From assembly GCF_024347135.1 (NCBI RefSeq), contig NZ_AP024907.1:1727001-1791000 (forward strand): a DNA stretch of 64,000 nucleotides, given 5' to 3'. The stretch is from Vibrio spartinae (GTDB lineage Bacteria; Pseudomonadota; Gammaproteobacteria; Enterobacterales; Vibrionaceae). Below, piece by piece: positions 39,645 through 48,730 of the stretch. Numbering within the stretch: position 1 is the stretch's first letter; each line of letters opens with the position of its first letter. The notes below the pieces were generated by a model. It did not search any database. It saw only the letters and a program-made list of their open reading frames with translations, and had not been told where the DNA came from. Both the position numbers and the translations under genes were made by a program.

Positions 39645-40036
39645 TCAGATGTGATTCGTCGGATAAGAATTATATTCCCTGAAAATTTGTAAATTGGATT
39701 GATGCGCCAAGAGGGGAGCTGATAAGGTGGCCTGTTCAAGGCGTTTTTTTTTGAATGTCTACTGATGGTGATGTTTTATCTCGTACACGTGTCATGCTGT
39801 AAGCTACTTATTATAAACTGGTTTGTGCTTGGTTTTTGAGGCGAACAGGTTGCCACATCGACAAGATTTTGAGGTCGCTTAGATTAACGTGCCGAGAGAC
39901 AAAGAAGTGCTTGCCAAAGCGATTGTTTGGGCTCATAGTCAGGGAATAGTGAAGGTTTTGGGTTAGGCATAGTTGTGTCTGCCTGATTGTGTTGAACCAA
40001 TTGGATGCTGAGCCAATTGATTGTGGAGATGCAAGT
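39645..40036 (+). other. 392-bp region upstream of uvrY
   Basis: It contains a short GC hairpin followed by nine or ten Ts near 39731-39752 (GCCTGTTCAAGGC then a T-run), probably the terminator of the 98-aa gene. The rest should hold the uvrY promoter. An open frame on the minus strand (39884-40177) looks like a shadow of uvrY. Confidence 0.45.
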
Positions 40037-40681
40037 TTGATTAGCGTATTCCTTGTAGATGATCATGAGCTGGTTCGCACAGGGATTCGACGTATTATTG
40101 AAGACGTCCGTGGCATGAACGTAGCAGGGGAAGCTGATAGCGGTGAACAAGCGGTAAAATGGTGTCGTAATCACCATGTTGATGTTGTTTTAATGGATAT
40201 GAATATGCCGGGAATCGGTGGCCTTGAAGCAACGAAAAAGATACTGCGTTATAATCCGGATATTCGTATTATTGTACTGACTATACATACGGAAAATCCT
40301 TTTCCGACCAAAGTGATGCAGGCCGGTGCGGCTGGGTATTTGTCCAAAGGTGCCGGGCCGGATGAAATGGTGAACGCAATTCGGGTTGTTCATAGTGGTC
40401 AACGCTATATATCCCCTGAAATTGCGCAGCAAATGGCACTCAGTCAGTTTTCACCTGCGTCTGAAAATCCGTTTGCCGATTTATCGGAACGGGAATTACA
40501 GATCATGATGATGATCACCAAAGGGCAAAAAGTTACTGATATCTCAGAACAGCTGAATTTAAGTCCGAAAACCGTTAACAGTTATCGCTATCGCCTGTTT
40601 GCCAAGCTGGATATCAACGGTGATGTCGAGTTAACCCATTTAGCGATACGACACGGAATGCTGGATACTGAGACGTTGTAG
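40037..40681 (+). CDS. uvrY: response regulator UvrY (VarA/GacA/LetA)
   Basis: 214 residues from a TTG at 40037, preceded by GGAG with a 7-nt gap. The frame is open to 39989, but family proteins begin [14 protein letters not shown], matching the TTG. The receiver domain has the acid pair in VDDHE, the phospho-acceptor Asp in [10 protein letters not shown] and Lys in LSKGAG; the C-terminal LuxR-type HTH is [43 protein letters not shown]. With a BarA/VarS kinase it activates the CsrB-type small RNAs that titrate CsrA. It overlaps uvrC by one base. Confidence 0.94.
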   Translation: MISVFLVDDHELVRTGIRRIIEDVRGMNVAGEADSGEQAVKWCRNHHVDVVLMDMNMPGIGGLEATKKILRYNPDIRIIVLTIHTENPFPTKVMQAGAAGYLSKGAGPDEMVNAIRVVHSGQRYISPEIAQQMALSQFSPASENPFADLSERELQIMMMITKGQKVTDISEQLNLSPKTVNSYRYRLFAKLDINGDVELTHLAIRHGMLDTETL

Positions 40682-42513
40682 TGACTCAAGCATTTGACCC
40701 TTCTTCTTTTTTAGCAACTGTGACTAATCAGCCTGGTGTTTATCGAATGTATAATACCGGGGCTGAGGTAATTTATGTTGGTAAAGCGAAGGATCTCAAA
40801 AAACGTCTGTCCAGTTACTTTCGTAAAACACTGGATAACGAAAAGACTAAAGCATTAGTCAGTCATATTGCCAGAATTGATGTGACGGTAACGCATACTG
40901 AAACCGAAGCGCTCATTCTGGAGCATAATTACATCAAGCAATACATGCCTAAATACAATGTGCTATTGCGTGATGATAAGTCTTATCCCTATATTTTGGT
41001 CAGTGCTCACAAGCATCCGAGAGTGTCGGTGTACCGTGGTGCAAAAAAGAAAAAGGGAGAGTATTTCGGTCCTTATCCTGATGCTGGTGCCGTTCGTGAG
41101 ACGCTGCATTTAATTCAGAAGATATTCCCTGTTCGACAATGTGAAGATTCAGTCTATAGTCATCGGACACGTCCTTGCCTGATGTATCAGATTGGTCGTT
41201 GTGCCGGTCCGTGTGTTTCAGATTTGATTTCTGAACAATCGTATCAGGAACTGGTTGATGATCTGCGACTGTTTTTACGCGGCAAAGATCAACAAGTCGT
41301 TTCAATGCTGGTGGACAGAATGACATCCGCCAGTGAAGCATTGCGTTTTGAAGATGCCGCAAAATACCGCGATCAGATTCAGGCGATTCGTCGTATTCAG
41401 GAGCAACAATTCGTCTCGGCCGATAGCCTGGATGATATTGATGTTCTGGGATTTGCACAGGAAAATGGCTTAGCATGTATTCATACTTTGATGATTCGGC
41501 AGGGCAAAATTCTCGGCAGCCGAAGTTTTTTCCCTAAAATTCCCGGTAATACCACGCATGAAGAGGTGTTTGAAAGCTTCCTTAAGCAGTATTATCTCTC
41601 TCATAACGAGTCACGGACACTGCCGACTAAAGTGATTGTGAATCGGGGATTGCTGGACGATATTCAAGTTTTCCAGCTTTTGTTGACTGAGATGGCCGGG
41701 CGAAAAGTGCAGTTCTTTGTCGAGCCGTCAGGGGTCCGCGGACGATACCTGAAGTTGGCGAATACCAATGCTCAGACTGCCATTACCACCCGTCAGAATC
41801 ATCGCATGACCAGCTTACAACGGGTCAAAGCGCTTCAGGATGAATTAGAGATGGAGCAGATTCAACGGATGGAATGTTTTGATATCTCCCATACGATGGG
41901 GGAAAGTACCATTGCATCATGTGTGGTCTTTAATCAGGAAGGTCCGGTTAAGCAGGAATATCGTCGTTATAATATTAGCGGTATTACTGGCGGAGATGAT
42001 TATGCCGCGATGGGGCAGGTTCTCGAGCGTCGTTATTCAAAGCAGATCGATGTCGATAAAATTCCGGATATTATCTTCATTGATGGCGGAAAAGGTCAGC
42101 TATCTCGCGCACATCAGATTGTTTCGCGTTACTGGGATGATTGGCCAAAGCGGCCTTTATTGATGGGGATCGCCAAAGGTGTAACCCGTAAACCCGGACT
42201 GGAAACCTTGCTGACAGTTGAAGGCGATGAATTTCATCTGGCGAATGATGCGCCAGCGTTACATTTAATTCAACACATCCGCGATGAGAGTCATAACCAT
42301 GCAATTAGTGGTCACCGTAACAAACGCGGAAAAACTCGGCGAACCAGTGCACTGGAAGGTATTGAGGGGATCGGGCCGAAACGACGCCAGGCACTGTTGC
42401 AGTTTATGGGCGGGCTACAAGAACTGAAACGCGCCAGTGTTGAAGAAATCACCAAAGTTCCGGGTATCAGTCGATCTTTGGCAGAAAATATCCATCAAGC
42501 ATTGAAACAATAG
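40681..42513 (+). CDS. uvrC: excinuclease ABC subunit C
   Basis: 610 residues from a GTG that shares its first base with the uvrY stop. The N-terminal GIY-YIG nuclease ([31 protein letters not shown]) makes the 3' incision; the UVR motif ([19 protein letters not shown]) binds UvrB; the RNase H-like domain ([29 protein letters not shown]) makes the 5' incision; and a C-terminal HhH pair ([34 protein letters not shown]) binds DNA. Confidence 0.97.
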   Translation: MTQAFDPSSFLATVTNQPGVYRMYNTGAEVIYVGKAKDLKKRLSSYFRKTLDNEKTKALVSHIARIDVTVTHTETEALILEHNYIKQYMPKYNVLLRDDKSYPYILVSAHKHPRVSVYRGAKKKKGEYFGPYPDAGAVRETLHLIQKIFPVRQCEDSVYSHRTRPCLMYQIGRCAGPCVSDLISEQSYQELVDDLRLFLRGKDQQVVSMLVDRMTSASEALRFEDAAKYRDQIQAIRRIQEQQFVSADSLDDIDVLGFAQENGLACIHTLMIRQGKILGSRSFFPKIPGNTTHEEVFESFLKQYYLSHNESRTLPTKVIVNRGLLDDIQVFQLLLTEMAGRKVQFFVEPSGVRGRYLKLANTNAQTAITTRQNHRMTSLQRVKALQDELEMEQIQRMECFDISHTMGESTIASCVVFNQEGPVKQEYRRYNISGITGGDDYAAMGQVLERRYSKQIDVDKIPDIIFIDGGKGQLSRAHQIVSRYWDDWPKRPLLMGIAKGVTRKPGLETLLTVEGDEFHLANDAPALHLIQHIRDESHNHAISGHRNKRGKTRRTSALEGIEGIGPKRRQALLQFMGGLQELKRASVEEITKVPGISRSLAENIHQALKQ

Positions 42514-42558
42514 CGAAAATACAGCAACATAACAGCGCAAACAATAAGAGCGAAGCAT

Positions 42559-43116
42559 ATGCGTTTAAATATCCCTAATATATTGTCCCTGATTCGGCTT
42601 TTCCTCATTCCGGTATTCGTTGTCGCTTTTTATTTGCCTTACAGCTGGTCTTCTTTTGCTGCGGCAGTGGTGTTCTGGGTTGCCGGCATCACGGACTGGC
42701 TTGATGGGATGCTCGCGAGAAAATTAGACCAAACCTCTCGTTTCGGTGCATTTATCGACCCTGTCGCGGATAAAGTGTTGGTTGCGACAGCATTGATCTT
42801 GATTACGGAGCATTTCCATAGCATCTGGATTACGATTCCTGCTGTGACCATGATTGCCAGAGAAATCATTATTTCTGCGTTGCGGGAGTGGATGGCAGAA
42901 ATCGGCAAGCGCGCCAGTGTTGCGGTGTCTTGGATTGGTAAAGTGAAGACAATGACTCAGATGTTTGCGTTGCTCGCATTGATTTGGCGCTATGATGACT
43001 GGATGATTTGGTTAGGATATATCTCAATCTATGTTGCAACGATTTTGACTTACTGGTCGATGTGGCAATATTTGATGGCTGCTAAAGATGATCTTCTGAG
43101 TGAAGAAAATCACTGA
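42559..43116 (+). CDS. pgsA: CDP-diacylglycerol-glycerol-3-phosphate 3-phosphatidyltransferase
   Basis: 185 residues. Inner-membrane enzyme making phosphatidylglycerol phosphate. The CDP-alcohol phosphotransferase motif D-G-x2-A-R-x8-G-x3-D-x3-D is complete ([19 protein letters not shown] and [10 protein letters not shown]). Several membrane helices. Third gene of uvrY-uvrC-pgsA; the tRNA genes that often follow pgsA are not present. Confidence 0.96.
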   Translation: MRLNIPNILSLIRLFLIPVFVVAFYLPYSWSSFAAAVVFWVAGITDWLDGMLARKLDQTSRFGAFIDPVADKVLVATALILITEHFHSIWITIPAVTMIAREIIISALREWMAEIGKRASVAVSWIGKVKTMTQMFALLALIWRYDDWMIWLGYISIYVATILTYWSMWQYLMAAKDDLLSEENH

Positions 43117-43138
43117 TAGTGCACCATTTTCTATGATG

Positions 43139-43174
43139 AACCCTGATATGGCTGTTTTCATATCAGGGTTTTTT
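43139..43174 (+). terminator. terminator after pgsA
   Basis: AACCCTGATATG / CATATCAGGGTT 12-bp stem with an 8-nt loop, followed by a run of Ts. Confidence 0.92.
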
Positions 43175-43306
43175 AATGATATTTTATAACGCATTGAATT
43201 ATATTTCTTCACTATACAGATATGCACCTGTATTTAATGATACATCCTGAATAAAGTGATATTTTCTCACCCGATCTGTCATCACAAATGTCAAACACCA
43301 TCGTAG

Positions 43307-43329
43307 TTATCCACAAAATCTGTGGATAA
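43307..43329. promoter_or_regulatory. inverted pair of perfect DnaA boxes
   Basis: TTATCCACA, 5-nt spacer AAATC, TGTGGATAA. Both 9-mers match the strongest DnaA-binding sequence exactly, in opposite orientation. They lie between two terminators in a gene-free stretch. They may titrate DnaA or exchange its nucleotide; alternatively the palindrome is just a hairpin. Confidence 0.7.
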
Positions 43330-43379
43330 GGTGTTTTAAAGGCAGTGAGTAAGAATAACATTTTGATTTAAAAAACGAA

Positions 43380-43408
43380 CGTGCACAAAAAAAAACATTT
43401 TGTGCACG
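43380..43408 (-). terminator. terminator after fetB
   Basis: CGTGCACAAAA / TTTTGTGCACG, perfect 11-bp stem, 11 nt past the fetB stop. The minus strand reads through a long T-run in the loop and left arm. Confidence 0.75.
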
Positions 43409-43419
43409 ATTTTGGCGCG

Positions 43420-44220
43420 TTAGAAAGTGGGGCTTTTCTTGAACTGAACCAAGACTTTACCTTCTTTCGTCAGTACCGCTTTCAACATATATTCTATCGA
43501 TAGTGCGAGAGAAATATTCAGCACCACGAAAATCGCAATCATGATCATAAATTGGTATTTGGCGGCGATAATTGGTGAGGCCCCTCCTAAAATCTGCCCA
43601 GTCATCATCCCTGGCAAAGTGACTAGGCCGATGCTTGCCATCGAAGCCAAAATCGGTGCATTCGCTTTTTGTATCGCATTTTGAATAAACGGTTGTGATG
43701 CGTAACGGGGAGATGCGCCCAAAGATATCGCCGCTTCGTATTCACTTCTGCGTTCGTGATAGGCTGTAAATAGGTTTTGCAGGGCAACAATATTGCCACT
43801 CAGTGTATTCCCCATCAGCATGCCAGCCAAAGGAATCATGTATTGCGTGTTGTAAAAGGGCACCGGTTGAACCATCAATAGACACAGTATGGCTAACATG
43901 GGCAGTAAGCCAATCATCATCCCTGCCATTAGCGGGATGATTAACCGGCGTTTAGGCAGATGAGCTTTTGATAGAATGGCGCTCGCACCAACCCCGATGA
44001 TCAGCAATAGCCAGCAGACATTCACAACAAGGCTGTTCAGTGCAAATAAATACTCCAGATAAATACCGACTAAACAGAGTTGCAGCCCCATTCGGAATAC
44101 AGAGATAATAATATCTTTGCTGATCATCAATCGGTATCGGAAACTCATCGCGATTGGAATAAGCAGTGTCAGGCTAAATATTGCCAACTGCCACCAAGAA
44201 ATATCAATGACGCTTTTCAT
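43420..44220 (-). CDS. fetB: FetB-type ABC permease, without adjacent ATPase gene
   Basis: 266 residues of UPF0014 type with about seven membrane segments. Motifs: LIPIAMSFRYRL, FRMGLQLCLVGIYLEYLF, PLAGMLMGNTLSGNIVALQNLF, EYEAAISLGASPRYA, LVTLPGMMTGQILGGASPIIAAKYQFMIM. In E. coli FetB works with the ATPase FetA to export iron and protect against peroxide. No FetA-like gene is found at either side here; upstream is the DUF2927 gene. Confidence 0.85.
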   Translation of the reverse strand: MKSVIDISWWQLAIFSLTLLIPIAMSFRYRLMISKDIIISVFRMGLQLCLVGIYLEYLFALNSLVVNVCWLLLIIGVGASAILSKAHLPKRRLIIPLMAGMMIGLLPMLAILCLLMVQPVPFYNTQYMIPLAGMLMGNTLSGNIVALQNLFTAYHERRSEYEAAISLGASPRYASQPFIQNAIQKANAPILASMASIGLVTLPGMMTGQILGGASPIIAAKYQFMIMIAIFVVLNISLALSIEYMLKAVLTKEGKVLVQFKKSPTF

Positions 44221-44317
44221 TACAGGCGGTTAAGTTTAGGAACGGAATGGTTACTCTATCCGAATTTAGGGGGCAACCACAACTAGAATCAATGATTGCC
44301 GAGCATCATTGTGAGGC

Positions 44318-45103
44318 TTACAGGCCAAACTGTTCGATGATTGGGGCGTGTTTGGATTGAGATAAAGCTTGTTTGAGTTTTCCTTGCTGTTGGTACTGCA
44401 ATAGTAACTGTTTGAGGGGATGTTGAAGTGCTGAGCTGTCCATGCCGGGAAGAAGGGTCGGTTCATAGAGCAGTTCCAGTAAAACGATGTCTAAAGGGGA
44501 TAGAAAATCGTTGGGGGTTTTATCATTGAATATGGAAGGATAAGCCTGTTCCGAGTCATTGAATAATCCAAGTGCCTGAGTCGATTCTTCAATAATACAT
44601 CCGAGTAGTTTACCGTGAGAGCGGGCTTGATCGACGGGAATAATCACGGTTGCCCGACGGATTTCATGGCTGTCGGGATCAAGCTTTACGCCAAACATGC
44701 AGACAGAACCATAGGTATTTTTTAAGGATTTTTCCCCGAGCTCTGCACGAATAATTTTTCGCCATTGAGATTGGCGGGTAAAATACCAAATAAAATTGGC
44801 ATCAGCACGTTGATTCACAATCGTGATAGGGACATGTGTCAGTTGTTCGAGATGAGCCAAATGGAGACGAGCCATTTTTTCGTGTAACGCTTGAGCACCG
44901 ACATCATGCTCAAACCATACCCGAATCGGGTGAGTCCACTTAGCGAGGCGTGGTGTTTTCACCGAGGTAAATTCGTATTCGAGTGCGACATGGAAGAAAG
45001 CATTTTGAATAAACGCCGGACGTTCCCATGTCGGTAACTCAGCGAGCGCTACGTTGCTGAAGCTCATGGTTATCATCAACCAGCACAGCGGTCGCCACCG
45101 CAT
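44318..45103 (-). CDS. secreted DUF2927 protein linked to the sap operon
   Basis: 261 residues. Signal peptide MRWRPLCWLMITMSFSNVALA, so exported. The DUF2927 part shows the fragment IIEESTQALGLFNDSEQAYPSIFND and FLSPLDIVLLELLYEPTLLPGM (about residues 168-222). The E-E-S-T-Q segment sits where a metallopeptidase HExxH helix might be, but the His residues are missing, so protease activity is not established. The ATG follows the sapF stop after one base (TAATATG), so it is very likely translated together with sapF. Its role may be periplasmic handling of Sap substrates (inference). Confidence 0.8.
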   Translation of the reverse strand: MRWRPLCWLMITMSFSNVALAELPTWERPAFIQNAFFHVALEYEFTSVKTPRLAKWTHPIRVWFEHDVGAQALHEKMARLHLAHLEQLTHVPITIVNQRADANFIWYFTRQSQWRKIIRAELGEKSLKNTYGSVCMFGVKLDPDSHEIRRATVIIPVDQARSHGKLLGCIIEESTQALGLFNDSEQAYPSIFNDKTPNDFLSPLDIVLLELLYEPTLLPGMDSSALQHPLKQLLLQYQQQGKLKQALSQSKHAPIIEQFGL

Positions 45104-45104
45104 A

Positions 45105-45902
45105 TTAATTCTCCGTCCCGAACTCAGGGATTCGACTGAAGTGACTTTCGATCATCCGCTGGGTGATGATGTGTTGTGGATTCGAAAGCACCTTTTCAGT
45201 ATAACCGGATTCAACCACTTTACCTTCGTGCATGACGATGACTTTATCGGTAATGTGTTTAATTACGCCAAGGTGTTGGGAAACATAGACGAAAGACACG
45301 CCCATTTCCTCCTGTAACTCCATCAACAGATTAATGATTTGCGAGCGCATTGCCATATCCAGACCATTCAATGCTTCATCGGCAACAATGATTGATGGCT
45401 GCAAAATCAGAGCTCTGGCGAGACACACCCGCTGTTTTTGTCCTGTTGCCAACATTTGAGGATAAAAATAGGCATGTTCGGGGAGGAGACCGACCCGTAA
45501 TAAGGTATCTTTAACCCGTTTCTGGCGCGCTGCGGGTAACATTTCTGTATTCCGTTTCAGTGGCCCTTCTAAAATGCGTCCAACCTGAATTTTCGAATTC
45601 AGTGATGTATTTGGATCCTGAAAAATCATGCGGATAAGCTTACATCGGGTCGCATAATCTTTATGCTCCAGACGTTCGCCATTCACCCGGATTTCTCCCG
45701 TTGTCGGTTCGACCATACCGGATAACATACGAGCAAGCGTTGACTTACCTGAACCATTTTGGCCGATGAATCCAATGGTTTGACCGACTTCCAATGTAAA
45801 ATCTACCGACTCGACAGCATGATGAATTTTCTTCTTAAATAAGCTGGGACGAGTAGTAAAAGTCTTCGATAAATCAGAAACTTCTAATAGAGGAATCGTC
45901 AT
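45105..45902 (-). CDS. sapF: Sap peptide ABC transporter ATPase SapF
   Basis: 265 residues. Walker [11 protein letters not shown]-loop [11 protein letters not shown], signature-like [15 protein letters not shown] and Walker [13 protein letters not shown], then [17 protein letters not shown]. It pairs with SapD to power uptake of cationic peptides and, in E. coli, putrescine export. Its start overlaps the sapD stop by 4 nt. Confidence 0.95.
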   Translation of the reverse strand: MTIPLLEVSDLSKTFTTRPSLFKKKIHHAVESVDFTLEVGQTIGFIGQNGSGKSTLARMLSGMVEPTTGEIRVNGERLEHKDYATRCKLIRMIFQDPNTSLNSKIQVGRILEGPLKRNTEMLPAARQKRVKDTLLRVGLLPEHAYFYPQMLATGQKQRVCLARALILQPSIIVADEALNGLDMAMRSQIINLLMELQEEMGVSFVYVSQHLGVIKHITDKVIVMHEGKVVESGYTEKVLSNPQHIITQRMIESHFSRIPEFGTEN

Positions 45903-46894
45903 TGTGTCTCTTCCATATTCAACGGATAGTGGCAGGAGTATTTATGATTTTTAATCCAGCGGCTTTTCGGGATTTCCACACATTGGCGTTGCGCATAGGG
46001 GCACCTTGGGCCGAGCCGACAACCAATCGGTAAATGTTGTAGCGGCGGAATTGACCCCGGCAGTGAGTTTAATTTCTGCTTATGTGGGATTGATGAGCTG
46101 AAATCTGGCATGGCTGTCAATAGCGCGACAGTATATGGGTGTTTTGGCGTAGCCAAAATATTGCGAGTCATCGCAGACTCGATTGACTGACCACAGTACA
46201 TCACCGTAATACGATGTGCCCATTGCGTAATGGTGGTCAGGTCGTGTCCGATCAATAGAATTGTCGTGTTATTGACCTGATTCATTCGGCTTAACAGACG
46301 CAGTATTTGCGACTGTGTGATTGGATCGAGGTCATTGGTTGGTTCATCTGCTATCAGTAATTTGGGCTTTGTGGCAATCGCCATTGCGATCATCACTTTT
46401 TGGCATTCACCATCGGTAATTTCATAGGGATAGCTTTTTAAAATACGATGGTGATCTTTAATCCCCACTTTATGCAGTAAAGCAATGGCTTGTTTTTTAC
46501 GCCATGAAAAGCGTTGCCACCATTGCCCTTTAAATGTATGGGACGGGATGGCTTCGAGCAACTGTTTTCCCACCTCATCTGAAGGGTCAAGACACGTTGA
46601 AGGCTCCTGAAATATCATGGCGATATCTCGGGCAATCACACGCCGACGTTCCCGTGGCGTAAGTTGCAGCAAATCGATATTGCCTAGCCTCATCCGGTCA
46701 GCAGTAATACGCCAGTTTTCTTTACATACACCGACAATAGCTTTGGCAACAAGACTTTTACCAGAGCCTGACTCACCCACTAAACCACGAATTTCACCTT
46801 CATTCATGGTCAGACTGATGCGATCTACCGCTTTGACAAGCCCTTGTGGCGTATCAATTTCAATCGTCAGATGACGAATATCCAGCATTGGCAT
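45899..46894 (-). CDS. sapD: Sap peptide ABC transporter ATPase SapD
   Basis: 331 residues. Oligopeptide-transporter ATPase: Walker [10 protein letters not shown], signature [16 protein letters not shown], Walker [14 protein letters not shown], and the C-terminal OppD/F-type cysteine cluster ([17 protein letters not shown]) that may hold an Fe-S centre. In E. coli SapD also affects Trk potassium uptake. It overlaps sapC by one base. Confidence 0.95.
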   Translation of the reverse strand: MPMLDIRHLTIEIDTPQGLVKAVDRISLTMNEGEIRGLVGESGSGKSLVAKAIVGVCKENWRITADRMRLGNIDLLQLTPRERRRVIARDIAMIFQEPSTCLDPSDEVGKQLLEAIPSHTFKGQWWQRFSWRKKQAIALLHKVGIKDHHRILKSYPYEITDGECQKVMIAMAIATKPKLLIADEPTNDLDPITQSQILRLLSRMNQVNNTTILLIGHDLTTITQWAHRITVMYCGQSIESAMTRNILATPKHPYTVALLTAMPDFSSSIPHKQKLNSLPGSIPPLQHLPIGCRLGPRCPYAQRQCVEIPKSRWIKNHKYSCHYPLNMEETQ

Positions 46895-47781
46895 TATTCG
46901 ACCCCCTCGTTGAGTGACTGACGCGCCCCTTCACCCACAAGGTTGACAATAATAACGGTAAACATAATTGTCAATCCGGGCAGAACCACAGTCCATGGCG
47001 CGAGATAAAGCAGTTCTACGGAGTCTCCCAGAATCGCACCCCACTCAGAAGTGAATGACTGTGCCCCTAATCCTAGAAAACCAAGTGAGGTGATATCTAA
47101 GATAGCAACCGTCATTGCAAAGTTAATTTCTAATACAATGGTTGATAAAATATTGGGTAAAATCGAGTACCACAGCAGGTAAATGTCTTTTGCCCCGTCC
47201 AGTCTGGCGGCCATGATGTAATCTTTGCCGACTTCATTGTGGACCGCGGTATAGGCTGAGCGAATAAACCGAGGAATCAGAGCCAGCCCGATTGCCAGTA
47301 GAATATTGGATTCACCAACCCCAAGAATCGCAACAAAAATAATGGCGAGCAGGAGTGATGGGATCGACATGATGGTATCCATCAAGTGATTCAAAATACT
47401 CGAAAGCAATCCGGAGGTCATGCCTGCTGAGATACCGATAATAGAACCGACGCATGTGGCGAATATGGTCAGAATCACGGCATTACCAAAAGAGTGCCGT
47501 GTCCCTTCAATGAGGCGGGATAGAATATCCCGGCCAAGATCATCGGTACCAAAGAAATACTCGACCGAACCTGCCGGATCCCAAGAAGGGGGAACAAGTA
47601 AATGACTGGTGTGTGCTTGTGCATCATGTGGGGAGATCCAAGGGGCAAACACAGTAATGAGGATCAACGCCAGCAGGCACCATAGCCCGAACATTGCCAG
47701 ATTATTATGACGAAAACTCCGCCAGAATCGTTCGAACGGGGTAGGGATATGCTCTTCTTGATAGATATTATTTGTTAGCAT
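46894..47781 (-). CDS. sapC: Sap peptide ABC transporter permease SapC
   Basis: 295 residues, DppC-like inner-membrane permease. The N-terminal [19 protein letters not shown] helix, the [22 protein letters not shown] loop and the EAA-type cytoplasmic loop ([20 protein letters not shown]) are seen. It overlaps sapB by 14 nt. Confidence 0.95.
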   Translation of the reverse strand: MLTNNIYQEEHIPTPFERFWRSFRHNNLAMFGLWCLLALILITVFAPWISPHDAQAHTSHLLVPPSWDPAGSVEYFFGTDDLGRDILSRLIEGTRHSFGNAVILTIFATCVGSIIGISAGMTSGLLSSILNHLMDTIMSIPSLLLAIIFVAILGVGESNILLAIGLALIPRFIRSAYTAVHNEVGKDYIMAARLDGAKDIYLLWYSILPNILSTIVLEINFAMTVAILDITSLGFLGLGAQSFTSEWGAILGDSVELLYLAPWTVVLPGLTIMFTVIIVNLVGEGARQSLNEGVE

Positions 47782-48730
47782 ACCAAGCTTTCCTTACGAA
47801 CGGATTGATCAGGGCGCCGAGCAAATCAGATAAAACGTTTGCGGTGAGCACCAGTGTTGAGACAGAAATAACGCCGGCCTGAATTGAAACTAAGTCTTCA
47901 TTTGCTAATGCATCCAGCAGCCACCTGCCGATTCCCGGCCAGTTAAAGATGGATTCGGTGATAATCGCAAACGTCAGCATGGTTGAGAGTTGGACCCCGA
48001 ATTTAGGAATAATCGGCGGAATTGCATTGCGAAGCACATGTTCTCTGATGATTTGATATTGCGAGAGACCGCGGATTCTCGCTACCCGAATATAGTTCTG
48101 ATTCATGACGTCTGCCACTGATGTTCGCATTAATCGAATGATCTGTGTGGTCGGAGCCAGCGCCAGCACAGTACAGGGAAGAATCAGATGAGAAATCACG
48201 CTTTGTAGAATCTGAGGGCGGTAAACACTTTTTGACAGAAAAGCGTCAATCAGTGCAAATCCTGTTACATGCTTAATATTATAAAGCAGGTCGTAACGAC
48301 CGGAGACCGGGAAAATTTCGTAATTCAGTGAAAATACCAGCAACAACATCAGCGCGATCCAATAAATTGGTGCTGAGTAGCCACACATTGACACAAAGGA
48401 AATCACGGTATCGAGCCACTTTCCTTGTTTCATGCCCGCGATTGTCCCGATCGGGATGCCAATCATTAATGAAATCATAAAGGCAAATAGGCACAGTTCC
48501 AATGTGGCGGGAAACACGATCACTAATTCATCGATGACGGGTGTGCCGGAACGGTTGATTCCAAAATTGAGCTGACTAATTTCAGACACATAAGTGAACC
48601 ATCCTTGCCAGAAATTCTCGAGTGCCCAGTGGGAATAAGGATCGAATCTGAGAATGCTGTATCCGATCAACGTTAAAATCAATAAGGTGATGATAAAAAG
48701 GTTAAATTTACGGATTGTATAGAGCAGCAT
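47768..48730 (-). CDS. sapB: Sap peptide ABC transporter permease SapB
   Basis: 320 residues, DppB-like permease. Typical N-terminus MLLYTIRKFNLFIITLLILTLIGYSI; EAA-type loop ARIRGLSQYQIIREHVLRNAIPPIIP; FNWPGIGRWLLDALANED near the C-terminus. Its ATG shares one base with the sapA stop. Confidence 0.95.
   Translation of the reverse strand: MLLYTIRKFNLFIITLLILTLIGYSILRFDPYSHWALENFWQGWFTYVSEISQLNFGINRSGTPVIDELVIVFPATLELCLFAFMISLMIGIPIGTIAGMKQGKWLDTVISFVSMCGYSAPIYWIALMLLLVFSLNYEIFPVSGRYDLLYNIKHVTGFALIDAFLSKSVYRPQILQSVISHLILPCTVLALAPTTQIIRLMRTSVADVMNQNYIRVARIRGLSQYQIIREHVLRNAIPPIIPKFGVQLSTMLTFAIITESIFNWPGIGRWLLDALANEDLVSIQAGVISVSTLVLTANVLSDLLGALINPFVRKAWYANK

Noticed and set aside
39884..40177. 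97-codon minus-strand frame opposite the uvrY start
   Set aside because: It runs antisense to the conserved receiver domain and has no ribosome site; a shadow.
43117..43420. tRNA genes after pgsA
   Set aside because: They often follow pgsA in relatives, but no cloverleaf or T-loop (GGTTCGAATCC-like) is present here.
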